Shown here: positions 26,893 through 34,815 of the stretch, piece after piece | How the letters are laid out: every line of letters starts with the position of its first letter | Numbering within the stretch: the stretch's first letter is position 1 | Assembly (NCBI RefSeq): GCF_024171695.1 | Contig: NZ_JAMTCF010000028.1 | Coordinates: 1-64,000, forward strand | From: Actinosynnema pretiosum | Lineage (GTDB): Bacteria > Actinomycetota > Actinomycetes > Mycobacteriales > Pseudonocardiaceae | DNA length: 64,000 nt | Direction: 5' to 3' | Notes under the pieces: generated by a model | Told to the model about the DNA's origin: nothing | The model's input: only the letters and a program-made list of their open reading frames with translations | The model's database searches: none | Made by a program: the position numbers and the translations under genes

Positions 26893-27065
26893 ACGGGGCG
26901 ATCCGGTGGCGGCGCGGCAGTCGCAGCGGGCCGGACAACAACTGCGCGGAGGTCGCGCGGGTGGGGGGCGGGGTCCTGGTGCGGGACAGCAAGCGGCCGG
27001 ACGGGGGCGTGCTGGTGTTTCCCTGCGCCAGGTGGGACGGGTTCCTCGCCTCGCTCCGGCGCTGA
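26889..27065 (+). CDS. DUF397 domain protein
   Basis: A 58-residue protein starting at the GTG in GTGA at 26889-26892. It shows the DUF397 signature: WRRGSRSG...NCAEVA, then VLVRDSKRPDG and a C-terminal WDGFLASLR helix. It is translationally coupled to the XRE-DUF5753 gene and is probably its partner in a toxin-antitoxin-like or developmental switch. Confidence 0.9.
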   Translation: MNGAIRWRRGSRSGPDNNCAEVARVGGGVLVRDSKRPDGGVLVFPCARWDGFLASLRR

Positions 27066-27663
27066 TGGCGGGAGGCGTGGGAAGGGCGGGCAGCGCTGTC
27101 GACCGGTGGCGTCGAGGGGCGGGCAGCACCGTCGAACGGTGGCGCTGATGGCTCGGCAACCCCGCTGACGGCAGCAGGGCCCGGCTGGGTCGAGGGCCTG
27201 GCAAGGCCGTTGACCGGTAGCGCGGAAGTGACGGCGACATCGTCGGCCGGTGGTGCCGAGGGGCTGGCAGCACTGTCGACCTGCGGTGCCGACGGGCCTG
27301 GCAACACCGCTGATCGGCAGCACCGAGAGCCCGGCAACACCACTGGCCTGCGGCACCAAGAACCTGGCGGCGCCGAGAGCTCGGCAACACCGTTGACCGG
27401 CGGTGCCGAAAGTCCGGCAACACCACAGGCCGGCAGCACCGAGAGCTCAGCGGCACCGTCGACCGGCAGCGCCGAGAGCCCGACAACACCACTGACCGGC
27501 AGCGCCGAGAACCCGGCGACCCCGCCACCCTGCGGGGTCGGCCGGTCGGCTGCGGCGTGCCGAACACCCCCGGCGCTCGCGCTGCAACCCCGCGCCGAGG
27601 GCGCCGCGTACCACCGGTGTCCGACACGAGTGGATCTTCGGGTCCAGGGCACAGGGAGCACCC
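27066..27663. other. Repeat-filled intergenic region
   Basis: About 600 bases without a supported gene, mostly occupied by the 33-bp minisatellite listed separately. The last 100 bases before 27664 hold the promoter of the secreted SH3-like gene. Confidence 0.5.
27086..27530. repeat. 33-bp degenerate minisatellite, about twelve copies
   Basis: Units begin GGCAACACCGCTGACCGGCA and end in GCGCCGAGAGCCC or similar, with a period of 33 bases and several truncated or expanded copies. The last four copies (about 27390-27515) are the best conserved. Because 33 is a multiple of 3, long open frames arise on both strands, but no start or ribosome site supports translation. There are no unique spacers, so it is not CRISPR. 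Confidence 0.85.
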
Positions 27664-28017
27664 GTGAAGTTGATGAAGTCCGCAGCCGCGCTCGCCCTCG
27701 CCTCCGCCGCGCTGCTCGCGGGGGCGGGCACCGCCTCCGCGGGCAACCAGTCCTACCCCGTCTCGTCGTGGCTGGACGTGAACGTCCGCACGTGCGCCTC
27801 CACCTTCTGCAAGCCGGTCGGTGTCGCCGAGGTCGGGTACACGACGTACGCCACCTGCTGGACCAGGGGGGAGCTCATCATCGAGCACGGCATCACCAAC
27901 GACGTCTGGCTCCAGGTCGGGTCCACCGACACCGGCGTGTGGGGCTACGCCAGCGCCGTGTACTTCCGGGGCGACGAGCTCGCCAACCTGCCCGCCACGG
28001 CCCAGTGCCGCGTCTGA
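27664..28017 (+). CDS. Secreted SH3-like domain protein
   Basis: A 117-residue exported protein. The GTG at 27664 follows GGGAGCA; an ATG three codons later is an alternative. The signal peptide (SAAALALASAALLAGAGTAS, cleaved near ASAG) precedes an SH3-like domain of about 90 residues with WLDVNVRTCASTFCKPVG, CWTRGELI, WLQVGSTDTGVWGYASAVYF and four cysteines. Such proteins bind peptidoglycan or act as small secreted factors. Confidence 0.82.
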   Translation: MKLMKSAAALALASAALLAGAGTASAGNQSYPVSSWLDVNVRTCASTFCKPVGVAEVGYTTYATCWTRGELIIEHGITNDVWLQVGSTDTGVWGYASAVYFRGDELANLPATAQCRV

Positions 28018-28039
28018 CCGGCTGACGGCCCGCGCCGCG

Positions 28040-28070
28040 TCCCTCCGACCCGCCGCACCGGTCGGAGGGA
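28040..28070. terminator. Bidirectional terminator hairpin
   Basis: Perfect 11-bp arms (TCCCTCCGACC at 28040-28050, GGTCGGAGGGA at 28060-28070) between converging genes. Confidence 0.8.
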
Positions 28071-28088
28071 CCACCGGGCCCCGCGCGC

Positions 28089-28844
28089 TCACCCCAGGAA
28101 GTGCCTCCGCAGCGCCGGGGCCAGCTCCCGCGCGGGCACCCCGTGCCACTCGCCCGGCAGCTCCAGGTACTCCCCGGCGCCCAACCCCCGAGCCGCCGCC
28201 CGCGCCCACCCGCGCAACCGCTCGTCGCTGGCCTCGCTCGCCACCACCAGCGCGGGCACCCCGATCGACCCCAGCGGCGGGGGTTCGGCGGTCACGGTCA
28301 GGTCGTACACCAGGGTGTGCGCCAGCGCCTCCAGGCCCGGCCACACCGGCGACTCGCGCACCCCCACCAGCAGCTCCGCCGGGACCCCGATCGTGCGCTG
28401 GAAGTGCTCCACCGCGTCCCCGCGCCGCCCGGCCGCCACCAGCGCCCCCACCTCGGCCGCCAGCAGGCCGTCGTCGGGCTCGCCGGACAGCGGCGGCTCC
28501 ACCAGCGCCACCGCGGGCACCGGCAGCCCGGCCGCCACCGCGTGCAGCGCCAGCACCGCCCCCGACGAGTGCCCGTGCAGGAACGCGGGCCCGCCCACCG
28601 CCTCGACCAGCGCCCCGAGGTCCTCGACCTCGCGCGCCACCGAGTACGGCAGCACGTCCCCGCTCTCCCCGCGCCCCCGCCGGTCGTACGAGAGCACCGC
28701 GAAGTCCTCGGACAACGCCACCGCCAGCTCGGACGGCCCGCCCACCCGGTACGAGCACGCCCCGCTCACCAGCACCACCAGCGGACCCGAGCCGATCAGG
28801 TCGTACCCGATCCGCGTCCCGTCCCGCGACACCGCCTCAGCCAT
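28089..28844 (-). CDS. Alpha/beta hydrolase
   Basis: A 251-residue single-domain hydrolase. The nucleophile elbow is GHSSG (Ser about 93), preceded by the oxyanion region VLVSGACSYR and the SYDRRGRGESGD motif typical of haloperoxidase/epoxide-hydrolase-like members. The acid and base probably lie in VASEASDERL and GEWHGVPA near the C-terminus. No signal peptide. The substrate cannot be predicted. It stands alone between converging and divergent neighbours. Confidence 0.87.
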   Translation of the reverse strand: MAEAVSRDGTRIGYDLIGSGPLVVLVSGACSYRVGGPSELAVALSEDFAVLSYDRRGRGESGDVLPYSVAREVEDLGALVEAVGGPAFLHGHSSGAVLALHAVAAGLPVPAVALVEPPLSGEPDDGLLAAEVGALVAAGRRGDAVEHFQRTIGVPAELLVGVRESPVWPGLEALAHTLVYDLTVTAEPPPLGSIGVPALVVASEASDERLRGWARAAARGLGAGEYLELPGEWHGVPARELAPALRRHFLG

Positions 28845-28878
28845 GCCGGGAAAGCTACCGACGACCCCCGACAGGGAA

Positions 28879-28925
28879 CGGGGCCGAGACCGTCACCTGA
28901 TCAGGCGAAATCGGTCCCGGCCCCG
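28879..28925 (-). terminator. Hairpin terminator of the signalling cassette
   Basis: CGGGGCCGAGACCG and CGGTCCCGGCCCCG form a 14-bp stem with one mismatch and a 19-base loop, starting 10 bases downstream of the response-regulator stop on the minus strand. Confidence 0.75.
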
Positions 28926-28934
28926 CCGAGAAGA

Positions 28935-29372
28935 TCAACGCGGCAGCTTCACCACGGTCACGAAGAAGTCGTCGATCTGCCGCACGACCTCGATGAACCG
29001 GTCGAAGTCCACCGGCTTCGTCACGTACGCGTTCGCGTGCAGGTTGTAGCTGCGCAGGATGTCCTCCTCCGCCTCCGACGTGGTCAGCACGACCACCGGG
29101 ATGGTCCGGAACCGCTCGTCGGCCTTGATCTCCGCGAGCACCTCCCGGCCGTCCATCTTCGGCAGGTTCAGGTCCAGCAGGATCAGCCCCGGCCTCGGCG
29201 CGTTGCCGTACGGCCCCTCGCGGCGCAGGAACTCCAGCGCCTCGACGCCGTCGCGCACGATGTGCAGCTGGTTGCGGATCTTGTGGTGCTCGAACGCCTC
29301 CTGGGTCATCAGGGCGTCGCCGGGGTCGTCCTCGACGAGCAGGACGTCGATCACGCTCAAGGGGTCGCTCAT
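28935..29372 (-). CDS. Single-domain response regulator (Rcp1/CheY type)
   Basis: A 145-residue receiver-only protein. The acidic pocket is Glu14/Asp15/Asp16 in LLVEDDPGD, the phosphoacceptor is Asp67 in ILLDLNLPKMDG, and the conserved Lys is Lys119 in YVTKPVDF. There is no output domain, as in the cyanobacterial Rcp1 group that pairs with PHY/CHASE-type kinases. Its ATG overlaps the stop of the histidine kinase gene (ATGA). It is probably the phosphoryl receiver for that kinase. Confidence 0.9.
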   Translation of the reverse strand: MSDPLSVIDVLLVEDDPGDALMTQEAFEHHKIRNQLHIVRDGVEALEFLRREGPYGNAPRPGLILLDLNLPKMDGREVLAEIKADERFRTIPVVVLTTSEAEEDILRSYNLHANAYVTKPVDFDRFIEVVRQIDDFFVTVVKLPR

Positions 29373-30865
29373 CGCTTGTCCCCGGTCTCCTCTACGACGG
29401 GCAGGGTGAACTTGAAGGTCGTGCCAGGGCTCTCGGCCGTCTCCAGCCAGATCGTCCCGCCGTGGTACTCGACGATCTTGCGGCACATCGAGAGCCCGAT
29501 CCCCGTGCCCGGGTAGTCGTCCCGGTGGTGCAACCTCTGGAAGATCACGAAGATCCGCTCAGCGTACTCCGGATCGATGCCGATCCCGTTGTCGGTCACG
29601 GTGAACGTCCAGAACTTACCCGTTCGCTCCACCCCGATGTCGATCCTCGGCGCCTGCTCCCCGTGGAACTTCAGCCCGTTGCTGATCAGGTTCCCGAACA
29701 CCCCGCTGAGCAGCGACGACTCCCCGCGTACGGACGGCAACCCGCTGTGCGTCACCACCGCCTTCGACTTGCCGATGATCTCCGAGTAGCTGTCCACCAC
29801 CTGGTCCACCAGCTCGCCGCAGTCCACGATCGTCTGCTCGCGGGTGATCCGCCCGACCCTGGAGAACGCCAGCAGGTCGTTGATCAGCACCTGCATCCGC
29901 TTGGCCCCGTCGACCGCGAACTGGATGTACTGCTCGCCGCGCGCGTCCAGCTGCCCCGAGTAGCGCCGCTCCAGCAGCTGGCAGAAGCTCGCCACCTTCC
30001 GCAGCGGCTCCTGCAGGTCGTGCGAGGCCACGTACGCGAACTGCTCCAGCTCCGCGTTGGACCGCTGCAGGTCCTTCAGGTCGGACACGATCCGCCTGCG
30101 CATCGCGTCCACGTCCTCGGCCAGCATGACCGTCTCGCGCGGCCCGCTGGTCTCCACCGCGTGCCCGTAGTCGCCCTCGGACACCTCCCGCACCTGCGCG
30201 GCGAGCGTGGCCAGCGGCCGGATCAGGATGCGGTGCAGCACCACCGCGACCCCCGCGATGATCACCGCCAGCAGCGTGCCCAGCGCGATGCACAGCCACA
30301 GCAGCCGGTCGGCGGTGCGGTCCAGCTCGGCGCGCGCCGAGTCCACGTCGCGGGACATGTCCGACTGGAGCTGGTTCACCGACCGCCTGACCTGGTCGAA
30401 CAGCTCCTTGCCCACGGTGGTGCCGCCCACGCCCGGCTCCGGCCGCCCGTTCTGGGTGACCTGCGCGATCAGCCGCTCGGCGTACTCCTCGCGCCAGTCC
30501 TGCGCGATGCCGCGCGTCTCGGCCAGCCGCGCCAGCAGGTCGGGCCGCGAGCTCTGCAGCGCAGACGTCACGCCGCGCGCCGCGCTCTCCTCGGCCTCGA
30601 TGCCGCGCGTGTACGGCGTCAGGAAGTCCGAGGACGCCGACAGCGCGTACCCGCGCAACCCGGTCTCCTGGTTGACCAGCGCCGCGTCCATCTCGATCAC
30701 CAACCGCCGTGCGGGCCCGATCTGGTCGAGCACCACCGCCCGCTGCTTGTCCAGCGAGTTGAGCGCGAAGCCGATCGCGGTGACCGCCCCGCCCGAGACG
30801 AGGATCAGGATGGCCACGGCCGCGGCCAGCAGCCTGCTCGCGGGCCAGCGGTCGCGGTAGTTCAT
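29369..30865 (-). CDS. CHASE3-domain sensor histidine kinase
   Basis: A 498-residue membrane kinase. TM1 is about residues 11-35; the extracellular CHASE3 domain follows (QETGLRGYALSASSDFL at 66-82); TM2 is about 188-212; a HAMP segment follows. The dimerisation box is YVASHDLQEPLRKV with His282, the form typical of Rcp1-linked kinases. The ATP-binding region has GNLISNGLKFHG (N box), DNGIGID (G1) and GTGIGLSM (G2). Two bases separate it from the upstream phosphatase gene and it overlaps the downstream response regulator gene, so all three form one operon. Confidence 0.92.
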   Translation of the reverse strand: MNYRDRWPASRLLAAAVAILILVSGGAVTAIGFALNSLDKQRAVVLDQIGPARRLVIEMDAALVNQETGLRGYALSASSDFLTPYTRGIEAEESAARGVTSALQSSRPDLLARLAETRGIAQDWREEYAERLIAQVTQNGRPEPGVGGTTVGKELFDQVRRSVNQLQSDMSRDVDSARAELDRTADRLLWLCIALGTLLAVIIAGVAVVLHRILIRPLATLAAQVREVSEGDYGHAVETSGPRETVMLAEDVDAMRRRIVSDLKDLQRSNAELEQFAYVASHDLQEPLRKVASFCQLLERRYSGQLDARGEQYIQFAVDGAKRMQVLINDLLAFSRVGRITREQTIVDCGELVDQVVDSYSEIIGKSKAVVTHSGLPSVRGESSLLSGVFGNLISNGLKFHGEQAPRIDIGVERTGKFWTFTVTDNGIGIDPEYAERIFVIFQRLHHRDDYPGTGIGLSMCRKIVEYHGGTIWLETAESPGTTFKFTLPVVEETGDKR

Positions 30866-30867
30866 AG

Positions 30868-32043
30868 TCAGCTCTGCTCCGATATCAACAGCACGGCCAT
30901 GTCGTCGTCCAGTTCCCCGCCGTTCAGCTCCTTAACCCGCGAGATCAGCGAGTCCAGGAGCTCGTCCGGGTCGATCGGGCCGCCCCGCGCCCCCGCGCGG
31001 ACCTGCCCGATCAGCTCGATCAGCCGTTCCGAGCCGAGCCGCTCCGAGTCGTTGCCCACCCGGCCCTCAACGAGGCCGTCGGTGTAGATCATCAACGACC
31101 AGTCGGGCGGCAGCTCGACGTCCAGCGCGTCCCACTCGCTGTCCGGCAGCACGCCCAGCGGCAGGCCCGCGCGCGTCCTGGGCAGCTCCACGATCTTGTC
31201 GCCCGCCATCAGGATCGGCTCGGGGTGCCCGGCCAGGAACACCCGCGCGGACCGCCGGTCGGGGGCCACCGAGATCATGCACGCGGTGGTGAACAGCCCC
31301 GGCTGGTGCCGCTCCAGCTCCAGCAGCTCGTGCATCGTGTGCAGCACCCGCTCGGGGGTCTGCTCGGCCAGCAGCAGCGCCCGCCACGCGATGCGCAGCA
31401 GCACGCCCAGCGCGGCCTCGTCCGGCCCGTGGCCGCACACGTCGCCGATGATCACGTGCAGGGTGCCGTCGTGGGCCTGCACGGTGTCGTAGAAGTCGCC
31501 GCCCAGCAGCATCCGGCTGCCACCCGGCCGGTAGCGCTCCTTCACCAGCGGCGCCGGTCCGCGCAGCAGCGGCGACGGCAGCAGGCCGCGCTCCAGGCGG
31601 GTCTTCTCGGCCGCGTGCAGCTTCTCGTCCCGCAGCTGCCGCTGGGTCTCCTCGGCCTGCTTGCGGCCCACCGCGTACCGGATGCCGCGCAGCAGCGCCG
31701 CGCCGTCGACCTGCCCCTTGACGAGGTAGTCCTCGGCGCCCGCGGCGACCGCGCGCATCCCCTGGTGCTCGTCGTTGAGCCCGGTCAGCACGATGATGGC
31801 GGCGGGCGCGGGCTGGGCCAGCAGGTTCAGCAGCCCGTCCAGGCCGGTGGTGTCGGGCAGGCCGAGGTCCAGCAGGACGCAGTCCGCGCCGGACAGCTGC
31901 GTCGTGGCCTCGCGCAACGTGCGCGCGCGCAGCAGCTCGACGTCCGCCCCGACCTCCTCCAGAAGTGCTTCGACCAGGATGGCGTCGCCCTCGTCGTCCT
32001 CGACGAGAAGCACGCTGATGCGGTCGACCGCGCTCATGGGCAC
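30868..32043 (-). CDS. Response regulator with PP2C (SpoIIE/RsbU-type) phosphatase output
   Basis: A 391-residue fusion. The receiver domain (about 1-125) has acidic residues in LLVEDDEGD, phosphoacceptor Asp59 in VLLDLGLPD and Lys109. A short coiled coil (about 128-152) leads to a PP2C-type phosphatase with metal motifs GGDFYD (Asp183), GDVCGHG (Asp201), YTDGLVE and a C-terminal DDDMAVLL. I chose the GTG at 32043, which has AGGG 8 bases upstream; the ATG two codons later is an alternative. Proteins of this type dephosphorylate anti-anti-sigma factors, so the operon probably feeds a partner-switching sigma pathway; no anti-sigma partner is encoded nearby. Confidence 0.9.
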   Translation of the reverse strand: MPMSAVDRISVLLVEDDEGDAILVEALLEEVGADVELLRARTLREATTQLSGADCVLLDLGLPDTTGLDGLLNLLAQPAPAAIIVLTGLNDEHQGMRAVAAGAEDYLVKGQVDGAALLRGIRYAVGRKQAEETQRQLRDEKLHAAEKTRLERGLLPSPLLRGPAPLVKERYRPGGSRMLLGGDFYDTVQAHDGTLHVIIGDVCGHGPDEAALGVLLRIAWRALLLAEQTPERVLHTMHELLELERHQPGLFTTACMISVAPDRRSARVFLAGHPEPILMAGDKIVELPRTRAGLPLGVLPDSEWDALDVELPPDWSLMIYTDGLVEGRVGNDSERLGSERLIELIGQVRAGARGGPIDPDELLDSLISRVKELNGGELDDDMAVLLISEQS

Positions 32044-32159
32044 GTGCGGGACCCTAGCTGAACCTGATCAGGCGGTGGACGGGCAGGGAAGCGTTCCCAG
32101 TGGCGGCCTGCCTCGGGGCGGCGCGCGGGCCCGGACCGGCATGTCCGAGGATTCCCGTC

Positions 32160-32957
32160 GTGAGCTTCTCCGAGATGGTGGCGTTGACGCCGAGGCTGCC
32201 CCGGCGCGGCCGGGGGATCTGGTACGGACTGGCGATCGAGTTGATCTGGCCGCTCCTGGTGCTGTTCGTCCGGATGCGCATGACCGGGCGCGAGAAGGTG
32301 CCCAAGAGCGGCGCGGTCCTGCTCGCGTCCAACCACCTGTCGAACGTGGACCCGATCCTGCTGACCGCGTACGCGCTGGCCTCCGGGCGCATCCCGCGCT
32401 ACCTGGCGCGGGCCAACCTGTTCACCGCCCCGGTGATCGGCGCGGTGATGCGGTCCGGCAGGCACATCCCGGTCGACCGGGGCAGCGCGCGGGCCGGGTT
32501 GGCGCTGGACGCGGCGCGCACGGCGCTGGCCGACGGCGAGTGCGTCGGGGTGTACCCGGAGGGCACGTTCACCTCCGACCCCGACCACTGGCCGATGCGC
32601 GGCAAGTCCGGGGTGGCGCGGGTGGCGCTGGCGACGAGGACGCCGGTGGTGCCGGTCGCGCAGTGGGGGCCGGAGCGGCTCCTCCCGGAGGGCTCGGCGC
32701 GGCCCCGGCCGTGGACGAAGGTGCAGATCACCTGCGGCGACCCGGTGGACCTGTCGGACCTGTACGGCAAGCCGATGACCAAGCAGGTGCTGGACGAGGC
32801 GACGGCGCGGATCATGGCGGCGATCACCGGGCTGCTGGAGGGGCTGCGCGGCGAACCCGCGCCCGCGCGCGAGCTGGTGGACCGGGCGGACGCGCGGCGG
32901 GTCGCGGACGTGGCCCCGGAGCAGGAGCCCGAGGCGGAGCGGCGGATCGCCGAGTGA
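32160..32957 (+). CDS. 1-acyl-sn-glycerol-3-phosphate acyltransferase (PlsC family)
   Basis: A 265-residue membrane-associated acyltransferase. The catalytic HX4D motif is NHLSNVD, followed by RYLARANLF, the substrate-binding EGTFTSD and PVVPVAQWGPE. A hydrophobic segment (IWYGLAIELIWPLLVLFVRM) precedes the active site. The GTG at 32160 is chosen for the GAGG 9 bases upstream; an ATG five codons later is possible. It is divergent from the phosphatase-kinase operon. The usual role is acylation of lysophosphatidic acid, but related actinobacterial enzymes acylate other lipids. Confidence 0.88.
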   Translation: MSFSEMVALTPRLPRRGRGIWYGLAIELIWPLLVLFVRMRMTGREKVPKSGAVLLASNHLSNVDPILLTAYALASGRIPRYLARANLFTAPVIGAVMRSGRHIPVDRGSARAGLALDAARTALADGECVGVYPEGTFTSDPDHWPMRGKSGVARVALATRTPVVPVAQWGPERLLPEGSARPRPWTKVQITCGDPVDLSDLYGKPMTKQVLDEATARIMAAITGLLEGLRGEPAPARELVDRADARRVADVAPEQEPEAERRIAE

Positions 32958-33011
32958 TCGAGGGGTGGACGGCGGAGAACTGGTGTTTCCGCTGTTCACC
33001 GCGTTCTGGTT

Positions 33012-33029
33012 CCACTTTTTGAGAAGTGG
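33012..33029 (+). terminator. Small hairpin after plsC-like gene
   Basis: CCACTT and AAGTGG flank a 6-base loop 55 bases after the stop. It is short and A/T-rich; it could be a weak terminator or an operator palindrome. Confidence 0.3.
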
Positions 33030-33098
33030 TGACGGGGTGCGCCCGGCTCGTTACGTTCGGGTGAACATTGTTCCCGGCGCACCCCGGAGCGTGCTGGC

Positions 33099-33206
33099 AT
33101 GGGTGATCGCACCTGGTTGACGGAGGACTGGCTCGCGGTCTTCGCGGGCCTGCTCCTGCTCGCGCTGGCGCTGACCGGCGTCATCCCGCCCGGACTGGTC
33201 CCGTGA
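33099..33206 (+). CDS. 35-residue membrane peptide, partner of the YeiH exporter
   Basis: An ATG-initiated gene for MGDRTWLTEDWLAVFAGLLL plus a hydrophobic remainder ending GVIPPGLVP. It has one predicted helix preceded by the TEDWLAV motif that, in many YeiH-family proteins, is found at the N-terminus of the exporter or in a small separate gene before it. CGGAG lies about 10 bases upstream, and its stop overlaps the exporter's GTG start (GTGA at 33203-33206). The coupling and motif support a real gene that contributes a helix to the transporter. Confidence 0.75.
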   Translation: MGDRTWLTEDWLAVFAGLLLLALALTGVIPPGLVP

Positions 33207-34309
33207 GCGCGGAGGAGCGGGCGGGCGTCGCACCCGACGAGGCCCCCGAGCGCTCGCCGCTGAGGGGCGCGGTCCTCGGCGTGCTGGTCGTCCTGGCGCT
33301 GTCCGCCGCCGCCCGCTACCTGTCCACCACCGTCCCCGACGCCACCGAGGGCACCTCCTGGGAGGGCGTCGGCGCGGCGGTCGAGTTCCCCGTCTACGCC
33401 ATCGCCCTGGGCCTGCTCGGCAACGCCCTCCTGGGCGCGCTGGGCGTGCGGGACCGCCTGGCGGGAGGCTTCCGCACCGAGTTCTTCATCAAGACCGGCC
33501 TGGTGCTGCTCGGCGCCTCGATCAACCTCGCCGTCCTCGCCGACGCCGCCGGCCCCGCGCTGGCCCAGTCCGTCGTGCTGATCACCCTGGTGTTCGGGTT
33601 CTCCTGGTGGCTCGGCGGCAGGCTCGGGCTGGACGAGAAGCTGCGCGCGCTGCTCTCGGCGGCCGTCGCGATCTGCGGGGTGAGCGCGGCCATCGCGGCG
33701 GCGGGCGCGGTGCAGGCCAAGCGGGAGCAGCTGGCCTACAGCGCCAGCCTGGTCATCGTGTTCGCCCTGCCGTCGATCTTCCTGCTGCCGCTGGCGGCGA
33801 CCGCGCTGGGCCTCGACCCGCGCACCACCGGCGCGTGGATCGGCGGCAACATCGACACCACGGCGGCGGTCACGGCGGCGGGCGCGCTCGCGGGCGAGGA
33901 GTCGCTGCGGATCGCCACGATCGTCAAGGTCACCCAGAACGCGCTGCTGGGCGTGGTCGCGGTCGCGCTGACCGCGTACTTCGCGCTGCGCGTGGAGGGG
34001 CGGCGCCCGGACGTGTCGGCGGGACGACAGCTCTGGGAGAGGTTCCCCAAGTTCGTCCTGGGCTTCCTGGCCACCTCCGCCATCGCCACCGCCTACCTCG
34101 CCACCGCCGACCCCGCCTCGGGCAAGGCGGCGATCGGGGTGGTCAACGACCTGCGCACGTGGTTCCTGATCCTGGCGTTCACCAGCATCGGGCTGGAGTT
34201 CCGGGCGGGCGCGCTGCGCCAGGCCGGGTGGCGGCCGATCGGGGTGTTCGCCGCGTCGACCGCCGTGAACGTGCTAGCCGCGCTGGGGCTGGCCGTCGCG
34301 CTTTTCTGA
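33203..34309 (+). CDS. YeiH-family putative sulfate exporter (UPF0324)
   Basis: A 368-residue polytopic membrane protein with about 10 helices. Family landmarks are ALGLLGNALLG, EFFIKTGLVLLGASIN, AAVAICGVSAAIAAAGAV, GAWIGGNIDTTAAVTAAGA and FTSIGLEFRAGALRQAGWRP. The motifs CGVSA and NIDTTAAV near the half-points are strongly conserved. The family is annotated as sulfate exporter on limited evidence. It is coupled to the 35-residue peptide upstream. Its 3' end overlaps the converging DUF1232 gene by 36 bases. Confidence 0.9.
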   Translation: MSAEERAGVAPDEAPERSPLRGAVLGVLVVLALSAAARYLSTTVPDATEGTSWEGVGAAVEFPVYAIALGLLGNALLGALGVRDRLAGGFRTEFFIKTGLVLLGASINLAVLADAAGPALAQSVVLITLVFGFSWWLGGRLGLDEKLRALLSAAVAICGVSAAIAAAGAVQAKREQLAYSASLVIVFALPSIFLLPLAATALGLDPRTTGAWIGGNIDTTAAVTAAGALAGEESLRIATIVKVTQNALLGVVAVALTAYFALRVEGRRPDVSAGRQLWERFPKFVLGFLATSAIATAYLATADPASGKAAIGVVNDLRTWFLILAFTSIGLEFRAGALRQAGWRPIGVFAASTAVNVLAALGLAVALF

Positions 34310-34741
34310 CTCCCAGCGCAGGTAGCCGCCCGCCGCCGCCGACAGGCTGGTGAGCAGCCACACGCCCACGCCCGCGTCGTCGGTCACGCCGATGATCGGC
34401 AGCAGCTCGGGCAGCAGGTCGACCGGGGACACGATGTACACCAGCGCGAACGCCCACGCCGCGAGCTGACCGCCGCCGATGCCGTAGGCCTTGCGGTCGC
34501 GCAGCATCCTGGGCACCGCCCTGGCCCGGTCGACCACCGAGCCCAGCGGTTCCGGCTCGCCGTTCGCGATCCGCCTGGCGCGGCGGCGCGCGCGCAGCAC
34601 GAGGCCCGCGACGATCGCGGCGACGCCGAGCGCCAGGACCAGGCCGCCGGAGGCGCCGGGGGAGAGGCCGACGATGTCGGCGTCGCGCCAGATCAGCGTG
34701 GACGCGCCGAGCAGGACCAGTAGTCCGCCGAAGAGGATCAC
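34274..34741 (-). CDS. DUF1232 (YkvA-like) membrane protein
   Basis: A 155-residue protein from the GTG at 34741. Two N-terminal helices (ILFGGLLVLLGASTLIW, then GGLVLALGVAAIVAGLVL) and a basic stretch precede the DUF1232 core, YIVSPVDLLPELLPIIGVTDDAGV. The extra N-terminal helices are longer than in the minimal family. The C-terminus overlaps the converging exporter gene. Function of the family is unknown; membership in one group of membrane-associated proteins is clear. Confidence 0.85.
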   Translation of the reverse strand: MILFGGLLVLLGASTLIWRDADIVGLSPGASGGLVLALGVAAIVAGLVLRARRRARRIANGEPEPLGSVVDRARAVPRMLRDRKAYGIGGGQLAAWAFALVYIVSPVDLLPELLPIIGVTDDAGVGVWLLTSLSAAAGGYLRWESEKRDGQPQRG

Positions 34742-34815
34742 AGGCCCAATGGTAGGGGGGCGCGGGGCCGTCGTGGAGCCCGAACGGCGGTGAGCAAAGC
34801 GGCGTTTGAGCGCTC

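Noticed and set aside
27086..27530. CRISPR array
   Set aside because: Copies are directly adjacent, degenerate along their whole length and have no unique spacers; no cas genes are nearby.
25945..28758. Minus-strand open frame of 937 codons across the 33-bp repeats
   Set aside because: It spans the XRE, DUF397 and hydrolase genes in antisense and its repeat part follows only from the 33-bp period.
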